Below, one piece after another: positions 7,206-11,048 of a stretch of DNA of 11,048 nt (its first letter is position 1; every line of letters starts with the position of its first letter). The notes beneath the pieces were generated by a model that saw only the letters and a list, made by a program, of their open reading frames with translations, did not search any database and was not told the origin of the DNA. A program made the position numbers and the translations under genes. The DNA is from Cochliopodium minus (taxonomy: Eukaryota > Discosea > Himatismenida > Cochliopodiidae): contig JAMYWO010000077.1 of NCBI GenBank assembly GCA_024220525.1, positions 75,943 to 86,990 of the forward strand. Direction: 5' to 3'.

Positions 7206-8301
7206 ATGAAATTGTTAATTTTGTATCTTTGTTTTCTTGTTATATCAAAAGCAGGTTAAAATATTCAGAAGTTAAAGAAAAATATCCAACAAATTAATCA
7301 TTTAAACCCTCACAATAGATTACACATTGGAAAATGGAGATTTGATTGTAAATATTCCAGGAAATGGACAATCTCCAACCTATCAAATCACCCAAATAAG
7401 CCGCAATATAAAACATAACGTGAATTTCAGAAAGATATATGAGATAGTCCCTTTAGAATCACAAATTAAGAAGACAATAAAATGGGCGAAAGTGCCATTA
7501 AGCGAAATTGATTTATCCAATTTAGAATGGACCTATTCATCGTCATATAATTCTTTCACATTCACTTCATATGGTAAAATATATGGAAGATATACTTCTA
7601 TTAAACTCATCAATAAATTCAAGAGGTTAAAAATAAAAATAATTTAAAAATAATTTAATTTAATTAAATTCAAAAAATTTGATCTTTTTTTAACAAAAAA
7701 AATACATAAGCTCGACACCAAATGGAATTTGCTCAAACGATGTCAAAAATACTTGTGTTGTTTCATGTAGTGATGCATGTGCGAATGTAAAATAAATGAA
7801 ACTTTTTTTTTCTTAAAAAAAAAATGTCACCTTTAAAACTTGTTAATTATTTTTAATATTCCTCAATTAATAGGCTAATCAGTGTATTTTTGGATGTGAA
7901 ATAGGAGGAATTAACAATGCAGATACTTGCACATCTAGCTGCTTTGGTTTAGGAGATGTTTGTTTGAATGCCTGTTTTATGACTGTAGATTGCATCAACT
8001 TGGGATGTACAGGAAAAATAGAAATTGACATCTTAATCCAAAATTACAAATGGGTTTCAAAAGAAAACACTTCTAAATTGGTAAATTTTTTATTTTTAAA
8101 CTTTTTTTTTTTAATTAAAATTAATATAATTTTATTATTGTTTTTTATTAGTCCTTTAAATTTGGTTTCAACGAAAAAAACACTGTTTCAGTTCTTGGAG
8201 ATTCAATAGTCTCTTTTGGAGATTTAAAGGTAGAATACGATTCCAAAACCTATGTTGTTCCTCACCAAAACAAAACTTGCAGTACTACATCGTGTCCTTA
8301 A
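7206..8301 (+). CDS. Gene G: predicted secreted cysteine-rich protein, family not recognised
   Basis: Five exons: 7206-7254, 7319-7625, 7711-7786, 7874-8080 and 8152-8301, with GT...AG introns of 64, 85, 87 and 71 bases and matching phases; about 262 residues. Exon 4 could instead start at 7883, removing three residues (ANQ) without changing frame. The first 16 residues (MKLLILYLCFLVISKA) form a clear signal peptide with a likely cut after SKA. Residues 17-118 hold no cysteine and look like a globular or beta-rich domain. Residues 126-189 contain 12 cysteines, many as CX3C pairs; two more lie near the end (C256, C261), giving 14 in the mature protein and possibly seven disulfides. Asn-linked sugar sites are possible at N209 and N253. 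No membrane segment beyond the signal is seen, so the product should be secreted or lumenal. It is the only plus-strand gene and splits the regulator array. I do not recognise the family and assign no function. Confidence 0.85.
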
Positions 8302-8306
8302 ATAAA
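8301..8306 (+). terminator. Polyadenylation signal of gene G
   Basis: AATAAA overlaps the last base of the TAA stop codon of gene G (8299-8301). The following 110 bases are almost pure A/T and separate G from the convergent end of gene E. Confidence 0.4.
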
Positions 8307-8413
8307 TTATATTAAATATTTAAAAAAAAATTGTGTTCAAGAAATTAAAATAAATTTAAAAGATTATTTAAAAAAAAACTTTCTAATTTTAATATTAATA
8401 TAATCAAAAAGAA
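8302..8413. other. Convergent intergenic region between genes G and E
   Basis: A 112-base, nearly pure A/T spacer between the stop codons of G and E. Apart from the G polyadenylation signal at its left end I see no structure. Transcripts of the two genes probably end close to each other here. Confidence 0.5.
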
Positions 8414-9767
8414 TTAGGACATAAACAAAGTATGGTATTTCTCTTGCATTTGATCTTCAACTACATAACTTTTATTAAAGAAACAGAAAATGAACTGAGG
8501 TTTCAAGTTATCATCACACAAAATCGAACAAGACGTCTCCACACATACGACCAATCCAGTTTGGTGTTTAATAAAACTAACCAATTTTAAGTGATTAAGT
8601 TTTTCTTTACAACATTTCAACAAATCCTTTTTTTACATCAAAAAAATTAAAATATAAAAAATTTTAAAAATGAAAAATTAAAAAAAAAGATTGAATCACC
8701 TTTGAAAATTCTACCAATTCTTCTTGCGTAAAATAGGGAGAAAAAGAATAGGTAGTTTTATTCAACATTTTCTGAGGTTCACAACCATATGCGAGTGCCC
8801 AAGAATCAGATACTTCAACAAACTTTGTGTTAGAAGGGTTATAGGCAGTTTCATCTGTAAGATTTTTCTCAAGGGCTAGAAGAGAAAAACAAGCTTCTTT
8901 TTTAAAGGAGAAATGGGAAAGGTAATTAAGAGGAACGCCTTTATTTTTAAAAAAATTTCTGAGATTTTGAAAACTTTGTTGTGATTGTTGATTTTTTGTA
9001 ATCCCTGAGCTGTCTTGTTCAGTTATTTTCTCTATTTCTCTTCTAAGGTTGAGATTCTTGTTTTTCATTTTGAGTATTTTTTTGTTCATTTCTTCCCTTA
9101 TTTTATTTTTATTTATTTTTGTTTGATCGCTGTTTTTGGAGGATCCAGAACTTCCTTTCTCCACTCTTTTTTTAATTTTTTCTGCAACATTTGATTTATT
9201 ACATTGTTTTTGTCTAAGATCAGTTCTCATTGACTCTAAATATGAATTCAAATCTTGTGGATTAATATCACCATCATCATGCTTGTTAAAAATATCTGAG
9301 TAGTTTTCTCTTTGGAAATCTGGTAAATTGAAAACTTGTTCTTTTCTTTTCAATGTATTTTTTATCTCCAGAGAATTCCTTGATGGATGATTAATCATCT
9401 CTCCTTCATTGTTCGTTTGCTCGAGGTTGTATTTAGGATATTGATTAATTTTTTGGCTAAAAATTTCTCTTTCATTTTCTAATTTAGAATCAACTGCATT
9501 GATTTGAAAAGGAGGGTGATTTGGCATTACAGGAAAATTTATTTCCGTTGTTATATTTATTTTTGGAGTCTTATTTAAATTATAATGTGGAGGTGGCTTC
9601 ACTCTTTTCCTATATTTATTTTCCACATCAAAACAATCTATTTTCTTCTTCAAGCAATTACCACATGGCCTTTTATTATCACATTTCTTATGTATCCTTT
9701 GGCAATTAACACATGCCTTCTTTACATTTGATTGCTTCTTGACGATTTTTTGCATTTCCAATTTCAT
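8414..9767 (-). CDS. Gene E: Zn(II)2Cys6 and PAS-like transcription factor, ERT1/RDS2-like
   Basis: Exons 9767-8700 and 8626-8414 are joined in phase 0 across a 73-base intron (AAG|GTGATT ... AAAAG|GAT); 426 residues. Zn cluster cysteines: C19, C22, C29, C35, C38 and C45, with RPCGNC in place of RPCFNC. The linker basic motif is reduced to LKRK (139-142). A Ser/Lys-rich stretch (about 200-222) precedes the coiled coil at about 226-250; the PAS-like domain starts at about 278. The second exon is one codon shorter than in A-D. E pairs with F by sequence: both have CCKE, FIKHxxGLV, a Ser-Trp-Ala-Leu motif (SWALA/SWALS) and SSKNSD, so they form a second duplicate pair. An alternative ATG at residue 5 would not affect the cluster. 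E faces gene G tail-to-tail and lies 67 bases downstream of F. Confidence 0.93.
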
Positions 9768-9834
9768 TTCTTGATTTCCTAATTTTCCTTTTATTTTATT
9801 TTTATAATGTTCCTCAGTTCTTTTTTTAAACTTT
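9768..9834. promoter_or_regulatory. Short F-to-E intergenic region
   Basis: Only 67 bases separate the F stop codon from the E start codon, the shortest spacer in the array. On the minus strand it includes an AATAAA at 9790-9795, suitable for ending F. The E promoter must lie here or within the 3' part of F, unless the two are transcribed together. Nothing else is recognisable. Confidence 0.4.
9790..9795 (-). terminator. Possible polyadenylation signal of gene F
   Basis: AATAAA on the minus strand, about 40 bases past the F stop and only 23 bases before the E start codon. The match is canonical, but the hexamer is frequent in such AT-rich DNA. Confidence 0.3.
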
Positions 9835-11011
9835 TCATAAAAAAATAAAATGTGAATTGAAATTTCTTAATAGAAAAATATTAGAAAAAAACAAAATTAT
9901 AGGAACGAATTTAATTTTGTAGTCCTGCAATTGATCTTCAACAACATTACTCTGATTAAAAAAGGAGAAAATGAATTGAGGTTTTAAATTCTCATCACAC
10001 ACAATTGAACAAGACACCTCAACACAAATGACTAACCCAATTTTATGTTTGATAAAACTTATCAACTTTACGTGGTTGAATCTTTCTTTACAACAATGCA
10101 ACATTCCCTGAAATTAATTTTTGAATTTAATATAAATATTATTATTAAATGAATTTTTATATAAAAGTTATTTTTAAAAAGGAATTCTTAAATTTTTTTT
10201 TAAAGAAAGTTTTTTTTACCTTTGAATATTCGGTCAATTCTTCTTTTGTAAATTCTGGAGAAAAAGAAAAAGAATATTTATTTAACATGTTGGGAGGTTC
10301 ATATCCACAAGAGAGCGCCCACGATTCAGACACTTCCACAAATTTTGTGTGAGAAGGATTGTAACCATTGTCCGGAAGATTCTCGTCAAGAATAAGCATG
10401 CAATAAGAAGCATCTTTTTTCAAGGAGAAATGAGAAAGATGGTTAAGAGGAAAAAATTCATTTCGGAAGTATTTTCGGAGTTTTTGAAAAAAAAACTGTG
10501 ATTTTTCTTCATTTTCTTTCTCTGAGGTTTTTAATTTCTCTATTTCTTTTCTTAGGAGAAGATTTTCTTTATTCATACTGATTATTTCGAGATTCATTTG
10601 TTTCTTAGTCTTGGTTATCTTTTGTAATGTTATGTCACTGTTTTTGGAGGAGATAGGTAAAGAAGAATATGGATCTGGCCGTTGAATATTGTTTTTTCCT
10701 TTATTGGATTTTTTGTATTGTTTATCACTGAGTTCTTTTCCCTTTGAATTTAATGATGAATGCAAATCTGGTTTTTCCATTTGGTGATTTATATTTTCTA
10801 TATCATTATACCCTTTTATCTTTTAATAATTAAAAATTATGAGATATGCAATCACTTATACCTACCAATTTTCTTTTCTTGAGGAATTCCTCTTGTATTA
10901 TTGTTTCATCATGGTTTAAAGCGTTATTCGATTTATTGTTTGGATTACTTTCGATCTCAGATTTGCCATCGTTATCTTTCATAGAGATAACATTAGGAAT
11001 GCTATTGATAT
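9835..11011 (-). CDS. Gene F, 5' partial: Zn(II)2Cys6 family regulator with PAS-like domain
   Basis: Visible exons, in coding order: about 11011-10862, 10797-10220 and 10107-9835. The last intron (112 bases, AAG|GTAAAA ... TTCAG|GGA) matches the conserved phase-0 intron. A further intron follows LKKRKLV; GTATAAGT at 10861 to TATAG at 10798 (64 bases, phase 1) is preferred, but GTAGGT at 10865 to AAAAG at 10820 also keeps the frame. An in-frame stop at 11025-11027 and AT-rich sequence to the window end suggest another intron with its acceptor near 11012, so the Zn cluster exon should lie beyond the right edge and is not seen. Visible are the IIQEEFLKKRKL motif, a coiled coil (MNLEIISMNKENLLLRKEIE) and the full PAS-like domain. 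The C-terminus runs about 20 residues past the usual end. A 5'-degenerate pseudogene is the alternative. Confidence 0.8.
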
Positions 11012-11048
11012 CTATGTTAGTTGTTTATATATTGATTCTCTTTATATT

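Noticed and set aside
7964-8209. 81-codon plus-strand frame starting at an ATG inside gene G
   Set aside because: It is part of exon 4 of G running on into the intron; the upstream exons, signal peptide and matching splice phases make the longer gene far more likely.
1-11048. tRNA, rRNA, CRISPR arrays, transposase genes or viral genes
   Set aside because: No cloverleaf-like segment, rRNA stretch, regular spaced repeats or transposase/viral motifs were seen on either strand.

Overview
The window looks like nuclear DNA from a very AT-rich eukaryotic microbe. Coding regions are A/T-biased, spacers carry long A and T homopolymers, and introns are short (51 to 112 bases) with GT...AG ends. The standard stop codons fit every gene. 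Zn(II)2Cys6 binuclear-cluster regulators are typical of fungi but also occur in amoebae and other protists. The Lys/Asn/Glu-rich proteins, tiny introns and compact spacers would suit an AT-rich amoeboid protist (for example an anaeramoeba-like lineage) or an AT-rich early-diverging fungus. The sequence alone does not decide.

The dominant feature is a tandem array of six paralogous genes on the minus strand, called A to F here in plus-strand order: A 465-1789, B 2156-3616, C 3853-5201, D 5401-6869, E 8414-9767, F from 9835 and cut by the right edge. Each protein has an N-terminal Zn2Cys6 cluster of the ERT1/RDS2/AcuK type, then a long low-complexity linker with a conserved basic motif (usually KKRKL), a short coiled coil, and a C-terminal PAS-like domain. 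One phase-0 intron splits the PAS-like domain at the same place in all six genes. The second exon is 216 bases in A-D, 213 in E and 273 in F.

One gene, G (7206-8301, plus strand, five exons), interrupts the array. It encodes a predicted secreted protein of about 262 residues with 14 cysteines after the signal peptide, many of them in CX3C units. G shares a 336-base divergent intergenic region with D and ends tail-to-tail with E.

Region by region: 1-464 has no convincing gene but holds two hairpin-forming segments; 465-6869 is genes A-D; 6870-7205 is the D/G divergent spacer; 7206-8301 is G; 8414-11048 is E and F, with only 67 bases between F's stop and E's start. The most interesting points are the array itself, four invariant cysteines in the C-terminal half of the PAS-like domain (a possible metal or redox site), a patch in the second exons of C and D that looks like gene conversion, and the Cys-rich secreted protein inside a regulator cluster.
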